From Halorubrum vacuolatum (lineage in GTDB: Archaea > Halobacteriota > Halobacteria > Halobacteriales > Haloferacaceae): a DNA stretch of 64,000 nucleotides. The stretch covers positions 1-64,000 of the forward strand of contig NZ_FZNQ01000009.1 of NCBI RefSeq assembly GCF_900188065.1, in the 5' to 3' direction. Below the pieces are notes generated by a model. The model was given only the letters and a program-made list of their open reading frames with translations. It ran no database searches and had not been told where the DNA came from. Positions 9,264 through 17,768 of the stretch are shown here, one piece after another. The position numbers and the translations under genes were made by a program. Each line of letters opens with the position of its first letter. The first letter of the stretch is position 1.

Positions 9264-11483
9264 CTACCGGAGTTCACTTAGTCGGCGCTGATCAGCGTCG
9301 GTAAGCAGTTGGACATCGTATTCGTCCTCAAGTCGGGCAATTTCTTCGAAGCAGTCGTGGGCTTCTGCCTCGTCTCCCTCGGCGAGATGCTGCTTGCCCT
9401 GCTGTCGTTTGACTTTCGCTAAGCCCTGTTTCCCAGCGTATCGAGGCAAGGTTCGACGGTAGTACTGAGCTGCCTGGTTAAGATGCTCCCACCACTCATC
9501 TGTCACGCCCACTTCCTGTTTAGTCGTCTTGGCGAGCTTCCAGTGTGTTTCCGCGAGTTGCCCTGCGACGTTCCGTTCTTCATAGTCTTTTGAGGCTAGT
9601 TCCATCGCCTCTTCCAAGAGACTCACTGCTTCGTGGATATCTGTCTCTGTGCTATCCTCAAGGAGTGTCTCCAACCGGGCTTGGCGTTGCAGTCCCTCGC
9701 TTTTCCAGATGACGTGGCCGCCGAGGTCAATACCGTATGCTGAGTCATCGTCGGGTGCACCGAGTTGAAGCATCCAAGTGCCGTTACGATCGATGAATTT
9801 GAGCTGCTGGACGTTTCCGTGCTGGTTTTCATGCCGAAGTAGCTGTTCACCAGCGGAAACGTCAAACAGATAGGTACTGCAGTCAGGATTGAACGTACTA
9901 GTGGCAGCGTATTTTCCATCGGGCGTGATTGCAACCGGCCCGATGTTCGAGTCGAACTCGTGTTTTACGAACTGGTGGCCAGACTCGTTGAAGATGTGGA
10001 AGGTACCGGAAAGTGTGTCACCCCAGTCAGTCCAATCGACGACCGCGACAGTTCCGTCGTTGGCAACAGCACAAGCGTTCGGCCGGTCGATCTCGGTCGT
10101 GAATCGGAGTTCGTCGTCCTCGAAGAGGAACACACGGCCGGATTCGAGGTTTTTGTCTCCAGTTCCGGACCGCCCATCTTGATACGCTGCAATGTATTCA
10201 CCATTCGGGGCTGTGGTGGTCCGAGCGTAGTACCGGTTGTCGCCGTATTCAAATTCCATGCGATTGATACCCCGATCAGTCGTTGAGATAGCATCATCAT
10301 CGTGCTGTGAGGCATCTCCCAGGTCAGGTACACTCTCAGTCTGCGTGTCTGATGCGTAGGACGAGGTGGCTGATGCTGTTTGAGACTGTGAATTGGTCTC
10401 GGAATCAGAGTATGTTTCCGCAGTCGTCGCGGTATCCGGAGCAGAAGAGGAGTCTGTTTCTGGATCATTATTCGCCGACCCGTCGATTGAGCGGCGTCGC
10501 CACAGATACAGACCAGCAGGGATGATCGCAAGCAGCCAGATGAGTGACGTGACGACGTATGCCCACCAGTACTGCGGCCAGTCATAGGATTCTCGGACGT
10601 GTCTCGCGTCAAGAAAGAGTGCTACTGGGAGTCCGAACCAGACGGTGAGGAAGGTGATGGCCCACAGTGTTTCAGGTAGCGTTTCGACGCCGAAGAACGC
10701 GACGATCCAGCCTGGAATCGCTACTATGATGACTTTCTCCCAGAGTGTGGACGGAACTGGTCCCGAGCGTGTTTCGGTCCCTAGTTCTGATTCAGGTTGC
10801 GCCGTCGGTTCAGCTGTCTCTTCTTGAGAATCGTTTACCGCATCTGTTTGCTTCTGTGGATGCTCATTACTATGTTCAGACTCAACTGTCGTCACGAACT
10901 CAAGGTAGTTATCCACGAGATCGAGTGCGTCGTACTCAATGACGAGGGATACGAGGTTATCGCCATTGATGAGTTTCACGTTGAGCCGGTCCGCCAGATC
11001 ACGGGCTTGGCTGGTAAATTCGTTTGTCGTCACCAGGACAACCTTATCGACGCCACTGTATTGCTGGCCGAGACTCGCATACTGCTGAATATCAGGAGAT
11101 CCAACAGTCGTGTTGGGTCCATACCGCTTTGCCTGAATCAGCGTCGTCTGCTCGTACGGGTGTTGTTTGCGAGCGGTAACGTCAACCCCTTCGTCCATTG
11201 CTGCCGAAGAAACCTCTGTTTGCCAGCCCATGCGGTCCCAGAGATCCGCGATGAAGTGCTCGAAATCGTACGGATCCATCTGCTGCAGAACCGTTTTCAA
11301 CTCATTAGCGTTTTCAATCGGACCGTCATCAAGCGGGAGTTCGTCAAGGCGGTGCTGTGTGGACTGGGGTGACGGCTCATTTGAGTCGCCTGCGCGTGAG
11401 GAGTTTGAGTTATCGTCTTTCCCAGCGTTTCGAATAAATCGGTACAGTTCTCGGTAGAGGAAGTAGCGTAGAAATCGTTTCAT
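9264..11483 (-). CDS. Membrane-anchored Mrr-type restriction endonuclease fused to propeller-like and helical repeats
   Basis: A 739-aa protein. Residues about 60-195 are an Mrr-like nuclease: DPYDFEHFIADLW, then EGVDVTARK (Asp101) and LIQAKRYG (Gln117, Lys119), the D...QxK form of the PD-(D/E)xK site, then the Mrr-type KVVLVTTNEFTSQA. Hydrophobic segments at about 250-265, 272-292 and 305-327 anchor it in the membrane. After a Ser/Thr-rich linker, residues about 410-595 contain repeated beta units (GPVAITPDGKYAATS and similar) resembling a beta-propeller, and residues about 600-735 are helical TPR-like repeats. Mrr enzymes cut modified foreign DNA. The membrane and sensor parts are unusual and suggest action on incoming DNA at the envelope, which is inference. 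Confidence 0.85.
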   Translation of the reverse strand: MKRFLRYFLYRELYRFIRNAGKDDNSNSSRAGDSNEPSPQSTQHRLDELPLDDGPIENANELKTVLQQMDPYDFEHFIADLWDRMGWQTEVSSAAMDEGVDVTARKQHPYEQTTLIQAKRYGPNTTVGSPDIQQYASLGQQYSGVDKVVLVTTNEFTSQARDLADRLNVKLINGDNLVSLVIEYDALDLVDNYLEFVTTVESEHSNEHPQKQTDAVNDSQEETAEPTAQPESELGTETRSGPVPSTLWEKVIIVAIPGWIVAFFGVETLPETLWAITFLTVWFGLPVALFLDARHVRESYDWPQYWWAYVVTSLIWLLAIIPAGLYLWRRRSIDGSANNDPETDSSSAPDTATTAETYSDSETNSQSQTASATSSYASDTQTESVPDLGDASQHDDDAISTTDRGINRMEFEYGDNRYYARTTTAPNGEYIAAYQDGRSGTGDKNLESGRVFLFEDDELRFTTEIDRPNACAVANDGTVAVVDWTDWGDTLSGTFHIFNESGHQFVKHEFDSNIGPVAITPDGKYAATSTFNPDCSTYLFDVSAGEQLLRHENQHGNVQQLKFIDRNGTWMLQLGAPDDDSAYGIDLGGHVIWKSEGLQRQARLETLLEDSTETDIHEAVSLLEEAMELASKDYEERNVAGQLAETHWKLAKTTKQEVGVTDEWWEHLNQAAQYYRRTLPRYAGKQGLAKVKRQQGKQHLAEGDEAEAHDCFEEIARLEDEYDVQLLTDADQRRLSELR

Positions 11484-11740
11484 TCTGATCTATCCTCGCG
11501 TTGAACTCGCGCCCCTTCCTGTTGGTATTTCATACCGGCACGTTGGCTGTTTCTTGGGACGTAAACATAATAATGAATCCGGGAGTCAAAATAAATCGTT
11601 TGAGACCTGAGAGTGATCCTGATGATAGATTCCTCATTCTTAAGAAGTATTTAAAAGCGCGAGGAAATATACAATTGAATCGATTGAAATGTATAATTGA
11701 CGTAACTTCCAGATACTAATTGGATTTTTTGACGAATGCG

Positions 11741-14700
11741 ATGAGTAGCGATCAGCACGATAGTAAGACGAACAGCGACAAAAGTAACGGAACGTCACGC
11801 CAGCCCTCGGTTCGGACAGGAGCTTGGAACGAGGTAGACTTTACCAACCCAGAAACCGACACGTATCCGTCAGCGTGGCTCGAACGCGAACAATGGATGG
11901 GGCACCGCGACAAGCGCCCCTTCGCACCGTGGGGGGACCAAGATCACCCTGAAGCTGCCCCTGGCGTAGATGCGCGATACAAGTGGAGCTTATCGGAGAA
12001 CTACCTCGATGGTGAAGAGATTGCAGTGGTTGAGGATCACCCGTCACTTGATGGCCGCGTGTTCATACAGCACGAAGAAGATCCCTTTGCATTCATCGAC
12101 GGTGATAATATCCGCGATCCCGAGACTGGTGAGGTCCATCCAACGTTCATAGCTATCCTTGAACATCTCGGCCTCACCTACGCAGACGTATCCATCTCAG
12201 GGACAGGCATTCACGCACCTTATCTCGCACCCGACGGACTCCCAATCGACGGGAAGGAACAGGCATCTTTTCCGATCGATACTGAGCCCTGGGGCACGAA
12301 CGATGAGCTCCCTAGCATCGAAATTTACGCGAACACGCACGTCTGCGTAACGACTGGCCTTCATGTACCAGGAACCCCAGGTGACATCCGTGAATGGAAC
12401 GCCGACGCGCTGGAATCGATTTTACGAGCGAATGGCTACGACGATACGCCCGAGGTCAACCACGATACGAACCGTGACTGGAGCGATCTCGATGAATACG
12501 AACCCGATGCCACGGCAGTTGACGAAACTACCGAAGATGTCCGAGACGTGCTTGCGGCCATCGACCGTCTTCGACCGCAAGATGTTCCGCTAGAAACTCA
12601 TCCAGTCGGTACCGACTCAACCGGATGGGAAACCTGGGATCCCAGCACGTACCGGTACTCAAGCGGAAAGGATTCACTCCATACCCCTGACCGTAAAACA
12701 TTCTATGACCACAAGCAAGGTGAAACGTTCGGGGTGCTCAAACTGTTCGCACTTGAGCAAGGTATCCTGTCACGCCCCGGTGAGCGCCTTGCCGGCGAGA
12801 AGTGGTGGGAAGCCATCGAGAAGGCCCGGGAAGCTGGCGCGCCGATCCCGAGGTATGTCGGTGAACCGGAACCAGTCGGAGTGTTACCACCTGCTAAACG
12901 TGACCTTACGATCGCCGCTAGTGGATGGGATTGGAGACAGGCAGCCAAGCAAGATGAAGAAACACTCACGGTCTCAGAGGCACGGCAACGTACGACTGAC
13001 GCGATCGCTAAAGCGTACACGTCGTATCAGCGTGTGCTGGTCGAAGCACTTCCAACGATGGGGAAGTCCTACGGTGCGGTGAAAGCCGCTGCCGAGACTG
13101 AAACACCAGTCACGATTCTCACCGGCCGAGGACACAAAGAGCAGTACGATCAGTTCACGAAGTGGTGCGATGAGTTCGACCTGAAGTACTACACACTCCC
13201 AAGTTTCACTCGTCACTGTAGTACCGCCAACGGCACGCATGGCGACGACTGGGCTGACACGGTTCTTAACTGGTACGTACGCGGTGCAACCCCGAAGAAG
13301 ATCCACAAGACCGCCGAGTACGTTCTTGATCGCCCGCTCCCCTGTCATGAGCACGAACACCAACGCTGCCCGTACTCCGATAAATGGGACTTTGAGCCGG
13401 ACGAATTCGATGTCCTCATCGGCCACTACGCACACGCCTACAAACCAAAGGTAACTATTGGACGAGCCGTCGTGTTCGATGAGTTCACCGATACATACGA
13501 AACGACGCTTGATTCGAACCTGCAACGCGCTGTCTCATACTGGCTTGAAGCCACGCCTGAGGTACCCTTTGACAGCTACACGGATCTCATCGAAAACCGC
13601 GACGATCAGGACCGGCGAGGACAGGCACTCCACTGGTTCATACACAATGGTATCGAACCTGACGAAATGTCCGTATTCGACGACGACAGCGCACATGCTG
13701 CAGCTCCGATCGCAGTATACACACTACTTGCCAGTGACGACCTGGGCAATGGATTCGAGCATGCCGAAATTGACGACGGTGGGGTTGCAGTCTTCAATCG
13801 GGAAGTCGGAGAAGTCTCGATTCTACACACGCCTGGGTTGGACTACGCCAGCAGCGTCGTTGCCCTTGACGGTACCCCTACGAAGCGTATGTGGGAGCTC
13901 GCACTCGGTGAATCACTCACATACCGACCCGTACTCGAAAAAGAAGAACGGGCAGAGTATATCCGAGATGCCCTCAACCTGAATCTTGTGCGTACGACGG
14001 AGTACATCAAGCCCTACAATCCAAGACCCGAGTACGCGGAAGATCGCATCGCCATCGAGAAAGATGCTGCACTGCTCGATGCAATCGTCGAGAAACACGA
14101 TCAGCGTCCCGCCCTGATCACGACTACGACCGCGCTCAGAGAATACGACAGAGCAGGGGTGATTGATTTTGATCTTACCGCTGCAACCGGCGACCGCGTT
14201 AAGGACGGTCCTGTTGACTGCGTGAAGTGGTACGGAGATGTACTCGGTAGTAACGAATTTGACGAGACTCGTCTTGGTGTCGTGATCGGGTCAAACCATT
14301 ACGGCGACGAGTTCATTAAAAAATGGGGAGCTTACGCTGGGCAAGCCGTCGAACGAAACGGTGAGAAAGGCAGTGAACTCTCGTACGGTCGATTTGGCGA
14401 CCAAGTGCTCCAGCACATGCGCGAGCACGACACGCTTCAAGCAGCGATGCGATTCGGTCGTGACGGCAGGGGCGCAGTCGTCTACGTCCATACGGATACG
14501 CTTCCCGAGTGGGTACCACTCGTCGGTGAAGGGCGAGTCGTGACGACTTGGAGCGACGGAATGAAAGCCGTCGTCCACGCGCTCGAAGAGCTTGGCGAGG
14601 CGACGACCGCCGCGATCGTCGAGCATCCGGCTGTCGATCTTTCCCGACAACAAGTCTTCAACCATCTCGAAACACTCCGTGAACGTGGCGTGCTTACCCG

Positions 14701-14965
14701 GGAACAAGACGAGGAAGATGGGCGTCGAGTCGTATGGCGTGATGAAGGCCTTCATTGCCTCGGCGAGCACGGCGATGTAGACCTCGATTCCGTCGAACTG
14801 GAAGAGCTTGATGACGATGAGGAGATTCGTCAACTGGCACGTACTAGCACCTATACGTGGGAGTTTACGAACCTGCCCGGAGAAAAACCGAGCCCCAGTA
14901 CTCAATCCGATCACTCGCCATCAGCTGGTGACGGTCAGCGGGGGATCGAAGGTAATCCTACGTGA
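11741..14965 (+). CDS. Primase-polymerase-like / helicase replication protein of the element
   Basis: A 1074-aa protein from the ATG at 11741; a TTG at 11720 would add seven residues. Residues about 85-215 show the archaeo-eukaryotic primase pattern: FIDGDNIRDPETG (about 118-130), SGTGIH (about 153-158) and SIEIYA (about 193-198) followed by VTTG. A P-loop-like VEALPTMGKSYG lies near residue 435 and a DExx-type AVVFDEFTD near 575, indicating a helicase or ATPase core. CHEHEHQRCPY near 535-545 may bind metal. The C terminus (about 935-1000) is a winged helix. The long AT-rich region upstream has a TATA-like tract near 11692-11699. It is the likely replication initiator or primase of the integrated element. 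Confidence 0.82.
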   Translation: MSSDQHDSKTNSDKSNGTSRQPSVRTGAWNEVDFTNPETDTYPSAWLEREQWMGHRDKRPFAPWGDQDHPEAAPGVDARYKWSLSENYLDGEEIAVVEDHPSLDGRVFIQHEEDPFAFIDGDNIRDPETGEVHPTFIAILEHLGLTYADVSISGTGIHAPYLAPDGLPIDGKEQASFPIDTEPWGTNDELPSIEIYANTHVCVTTGLHVPGTPGDIREWNADALESILRANGYDDTPEVNHDTNRDWSDLDEYEPDATAVDETTEDVRDVLAAIDRLRPQDVPLETHPVGTDSTGWETWDPSTYRYSSGKDSLHTPDRKTFYDHKQGETFGVLKLFALEQGILSRPGERLAGEKWWEAIEKAREAGAPIPRYVGEPEPVGVLPPAKRDLTIAASGWDWRQAAKQDEETLTVSEARQRTTDAIAKAYTSYQRVLVEALPTMGKSYGAVKAAAETETPVTILTGRGHKEQYDQFTKWCDEFDLKYYTLPSFTRHCSTANGTHGDDWADTVLNWYVRGATPKKIHKTAEYVLDRPLPCHEHEHQRCPYSDKWDFEPDEFDVLIGHYAHAYKPKVTIGRAVVFDEFTDTYETTLDSNLQRAVSYWLEATPEVPFDSYTDLIENRDDQDRRGQALHWFIHNGIEPDEMSVFDDDSAHAAAPIAVYTLLASDDLGNGFEHAEIDDGGVAVFNREVGEVSILHTPGLDYASSVVALDGTPTKRMWELALGESLTYRPVLEKEERAEYIRDALNLNLVRTTEYIKPYNPRPEYAEDRIAIEKDAALLDAIVEKHDQRPALITTTTALREYDRAGVIDFDLTAATGDRVKDGPVDCVKWYGDVLGSNEFDETRLGVVIGSNHYGDEFIKKWGAYAGQAVERNGEKGSELSYGRFGDQVLQHMREHDTLQAAMRFGRDGRGAVVYVHTDTLPEWVPLVGEGRVVTTWSDGMKAVVHALEELGEATTAAIVEHPAVDLSRQQVFNHLETLRERGVLTREQDEEDGRRVVWRDEGLHCLGEHGDVDLDSVELEELDDDEEIRQLARTSTYTWEFTNLPGEKPSPSTQSDHSPSAGDGQRGIEGNPT

Positions 14966-15118
14966 TACGGCCGTTAGCTCCGGAGCAGGAACTGAGTAGT
15001 CGCTTGATCATAGGAGTTAGCAGAGACACTCGATAGTTTTGCTCCATCCATTTTCAACGGCTGAGGGAGAGATGCGGTAATGGATACAAGATGTGCGTTG
15101 CACGAATTACGGAGCTAT

Positions 15119-15427
15119 TCACTGTAGTTGTTTGCGCACCTCGTCGATATATTCTGGCTTGAGCCGGTGCGAGACGTGTCTGGTATTATTTTCAATCTCA
15201 CTATCATCGACCCACTTGATGACCACCATATGTCTGGGGTATCTTGACGTTCGACGTATCACAGCGTTCATCCCGTTCTTTGTGAGTTCAATGCCGTAAT
15301 CTTCTTTCAGTCGCCGACGTACCTCGACACCCCAGAGGGCTTCCCCGTCAGCATCAGCCAGTACCTTCAGTATCGCTTGTTGGTATTCCGTCAGGCTAGT
15401 CAAGTCCATTTCAGTATTACTGGTCAT
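15119..15427 (-). CDS. PadR-like winged-helix transcriptional regulator
   Basis: A 102-aa protein consisting of one winged helix-turn-helix: LTEYQQAILKVLADADGEAL, the recognition region IELTKNGMNAVIRR, and a wing RHMVVIKWVDD, with a short C-terminal helix. It resembles PadR-type regulators, many of which are encoded on haloarchaeal elements. A TATA-like tract (GATATTATATC) at about 15448-15460 lies the right distance for a near-leaderless transcript. It probably controls element genes. No cofactor site is visible. Confidence 0.8.
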   Translation of the reverse strand: MTSNTEMDLTSLTEYQQAILKVLADADGEALWGVEVRRRLKEDYGIELTKNGMNAVIRRTSRYPRHMVVIKWVDDSEIENNTRHVSHRLKPEYIDEVRKQLQ

Positions 15428-15565
15428 CTCTTATCGACTTCAGACAGATATAATATCAAACTTTCTATAAGATAAATCAGACGGAGTGTGTAGCCTCGAC
15501 ATCTTGCACGGTTGATTTCAATATGTCCGCTGCGCTAGTTGGCGTCTAGGTCGTCACTAAGCCAA

Positions 15566-15910
15566 TCAGTCAATACAGAGTGTGACTTCATCAGGTTGAT
15601 CTGGATGCCCATCTAATCCGAGATTCCATAGCTCGGTCAGATCGACGAGCATCCCGACGGTCATTAACTGTTCAGTCGCTCTCTGCAGATCAGAAACGTG
15701 CCGTTCTCGAAGTCCCCAGTAATCATCAGTCCGTCTCCGACACGAGATGCGTTTTCGGGCACTATCGATTCGAATCTGACGCCCTTCTGGATGGTCGAGA
15801 ACTACATCATGCCGCTTACCGGAGTGATGTGATGGATCCCAGGGTTCAACGATGCACTCTACAAACGACTCGTATTCGGAAGTCGTGAAAGGTTGGGGAT
15901 GACTGGGCAT
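15566..15910 (-). CDS. Small protein of unknown function (element gene)
   Basis: A 114-aa soluble protein that I do not recognise. It starts MPSHPQPFTTSEYESF, has a conserved-looking IVEPWDPSHHSG motif near residue 20-32, a basic middle (ARKRISCRRR) and an acidic end. A shortened relative of its first half lies at 8096-8278, so the gene belongs to a small family present twice in this element. It stands between the winged-helix regulator and the integrase on the same strand. Confidence 0.65.
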   Translation of the reverse strand: MPSHPQPFTTSEYESFVECIVEPWDPSHHSGKRHDVVLDHPEGRQIRIDSARKRISCRRRTDDYWGLRERHVSDLQRATEQLMTVGMLVDLTELWNLGLDGHPDQPDEVTLCID

Positions 15911-15974
15911 TTGTATCCGTACTAGTGGATATGCGTGCTTGAAAAGATATGTATATCAAAACCTCATCAACAAA

Positions 15975-17099
15975 TTACTGCATAGCTTTCTGATAGTCCC
16001 TCGCTATTTGGGCGTCATCGTCTTCCACGTATGCCATCGTCTGCTGTATACGGGCATGACCGGCGATCCGCCGCACCTGATGCAGATCTAATGACTCACA
16101 ATCGTTCACCCAATGCGAGATCGCTGAGCGGCGAATCCGATGAGTGGTCACAAACCACTCTTTAACCTCGTCATCGGGGGTGGGATTAGGTGGCCGTAAC
16201 GGACGCTGCACTCCGGCATTCCTAGCAGCCTGTTTAACCACATTATTGATCTGCGGTCCCGGCATCTCGTTCTTATGTGTGGTGACCAGAATACGTCCGG
16301 AGTTGGGTTCCGCTGCTGAAGAAAACGAATGCCTAACCCGAGTACACCATCGTTTGAGCTGGAAACGGAACTCTTCGGGAAAGTAGACATCCCGTCGGAT
16401 CTGTCCGCTGTGTTCTTTTACGTTCAGCTTCGCGCTCCGAACGTTGATGCTACACTCATCCCAGTCAATATTCTCGATTCGTAGCCTCGATAGTTCGACG
16501 CTCCGACAACCAGTGTACCAATTCAGACGGACCGCAATCTCGTTGCGTTCTTTGGTCGGTCGTGTTTTTCCCGGCACCGAATCGAAGAGGCGTTCTACCT
16601 GTTCCGGTTTAAGAGCCAAAATCTCCCCTGCACCATCCCGAACACCCTCAATATCGCCTGCAGAAAGATCGTGTTGTAGCTTGTACTCAGCTTTGTTCTC
16701 GAAAATATCGTAATCCTGCTTGAGGTCGATCGTACGCTTGTCCGGGCACGGATGTCCATTAGCGAGTTCAAGCCGATCGTCTGCAGCATCATTCTCAACG
16801 ATGCTGTAGAACGACTGTACTGAGCGGTAATACGAGCCAATAGTCGTATCGGCCAAATGCGTGTTTACTTGGATGTATCCTTTAACATCCTCTGTGGTAG
16901 CCGCAAGGGGATCAATATCGTTTGACTCACAAAACGCCAGCCAGTAGCGGACCTCACGTCGCCGTGTATCGATCGTTGACTCTTTTGTACGCTCTTTCTG
17001 CTGTTGTAGACTGGAGAGATACCGTCCAAGCAACTCTTCCATCTCTCCCGAAATCTGTTTGTCTTCGGGACTAGCGTACTGACCTTTGGTATTTCTCAT
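15975..17099 (-). CDS. Tyrosine recombinase / integrase
   Basis: A 374-aa integrase of the XerC/D superfamily. The N-terminal SAM-like DNA-binding domain (about 20-105) includes ESTIDTRRREVRYWLAF. The catalytic domain carries all six expected residues: Arg199 (TGCRSVEL), Lys224 (SAKLN), His320 and Arg323 (THRIRRSA), His348 (AGHARI) and Tyr357 (TMAYVEDD). I chose the ATG at 17099 because it overlaps the upstream stop as ATGA; a start at 17111 would add four residues. It is coupled to the RHH gene and is probably intact, catalysing integration and excision of the accessory region. Confidence 0.92.
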   Translation of the reverse strand: MRNTKGQYASPEDKQISGEMEELLGRYLSSLQQQKERTKESTIDTRRREVRYWLAFCESNDIDPLAATTEDVKGYIQVNTHLADTTIGSYYRSVQSFYSIVENDAADDRLELANGHPCPDKRTIDLKQDYDIFENKAEYKLQHDLSAGDIEGVRDGAGEILALKPEQVERLFDSVPGKTRPTKERNEIAVRLNWYTGCRSVELSRLRIENIDWDECSINVRSAKLNVKEHSGQIRRDVYFPEEFRFQLKRWCTRVRHSFSSAAEPNSGRILVTTHKNEMPGPQINNVVKQAARNAGVQRPLRPPNPTPDDEVKEWFVTTHRIRRSAISHWVNDCESLDLHQVRRIAGHARIQQTMAYVEDDDAQIARDYQKAMQ

Positions 17100-17716
17100 A
17101 GTCGCATCCAATGTCGTTTACCGCTCACAAGCCCACTGTGGACGTTCTCTGTCGTTTCATTTTCGAGGTAGCAGAGCGCTTCTCTGACGAGGTAGGTGTG
17201 TTCTTTCATTTCGGTTGAGAATCGTTGCGCACGCCCATCGATCGATAACTGCGGATCAGCACGGCTGGCCTCAACGATGTAAGAGATGTACTCTTGTGGT
17301 TCTCTACCCCCCATACCATCCATTTCTCTGAGTACACGGTCAGGGATGTCGTTTGGATAGGTCGGTAGACGTGGGAGAAGGTCCATGGCGAGGTCCTCGA
17401 TGTCCCTGTCAGAAATTTCACCTGCTTGAGGAGCGGACATTGTATCGACCTTATGCTCAACAGAGGTCAAAGACTGACGAAGGTTCTCAAGCTGATCAAG
17501 GACTGGAGAGAGGTCCGCGTCGCCATCACCAGCGGTCACAGCGAAATCGTCGATCGCTTGTGTCGGAACGTATTCGTCATTAACTTCTCTGTCAACTGCC
17601 CTACGGACGAGTGACGAGAGTGTCTCGTCGTCATCAAGGGCGTCTTGCCACTCCTTTTTCTTACTGGGAGTGACCCGGACGTTGAGTTTGACTTTCCTGT
17701 GGGCACCGTCAGGCAT
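17096..17716 (-). CDS. RHH-like DNA-binding protein coupled to the integrase
   Basis: A 206-aa protein. Residues about 8-48 look like a ribbon-helix-helix module (KVKLNVRVTPSKKKEWQ, then ETLSSLVRRAVDREV). Residues about 65-95 form a short coiled coil (DQLENLRQSLTSVEHKVDTM), and the rest is helical with PNDIPDRVLREM. Its stop codon overlaps the integrase ATG by four bases. This layout suits a regulator of integrase expression or a recombination directionality factor. The promoter is probably the TTTATT tract at about 17735-17746, which also serves as the T-rich tail behind secY. Confidence 0.8.
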   Translation of the reverse strand: MPDGAHRKVKLNVRVTPSKKKEWQDALDDDETLSSLVRRAVDREVNDEYVPTQAIDDFAVTAGDGDADLSPVLDQLENLRQSLTSVEHKVDTMSAPQAGEISDRDIEDLAMDLLPRLPTYPNDIPDRVLREMDGMGGREPQEYISYIVEASRADPQLSIDGRAQRFSTEMKEHTYLVREALCYLENETTENVHSGLVSGKRHWMRL

Positions 17717-17734
17717 GCCCCCGGCTACGCAGAC

Positions 17735-17768
17735 TCAATAAATAAAGACTGGGACCCCAATGGGGTTA
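17735..17768 (-). terminator. Terminator-like hairpin behind secY, overlapping an element promoter
   Basis: On the minus strand the secY stop codon runs straight into a hairpin with stem ACCCC/GGGGT (17754-17766), followed by TCTTTATTTATT. The same T-rich tract is placed about 25 bases before the RHH gene start, so it may also be that gene's TATA box. Confidence 0.55.

Noticed and set aside
11501-11719. A 72-codon frame before the primase/helicase gene
   Set aside because: It is AT-rich intergenic sequence with promoter-like tracts and no protein-like pattern.
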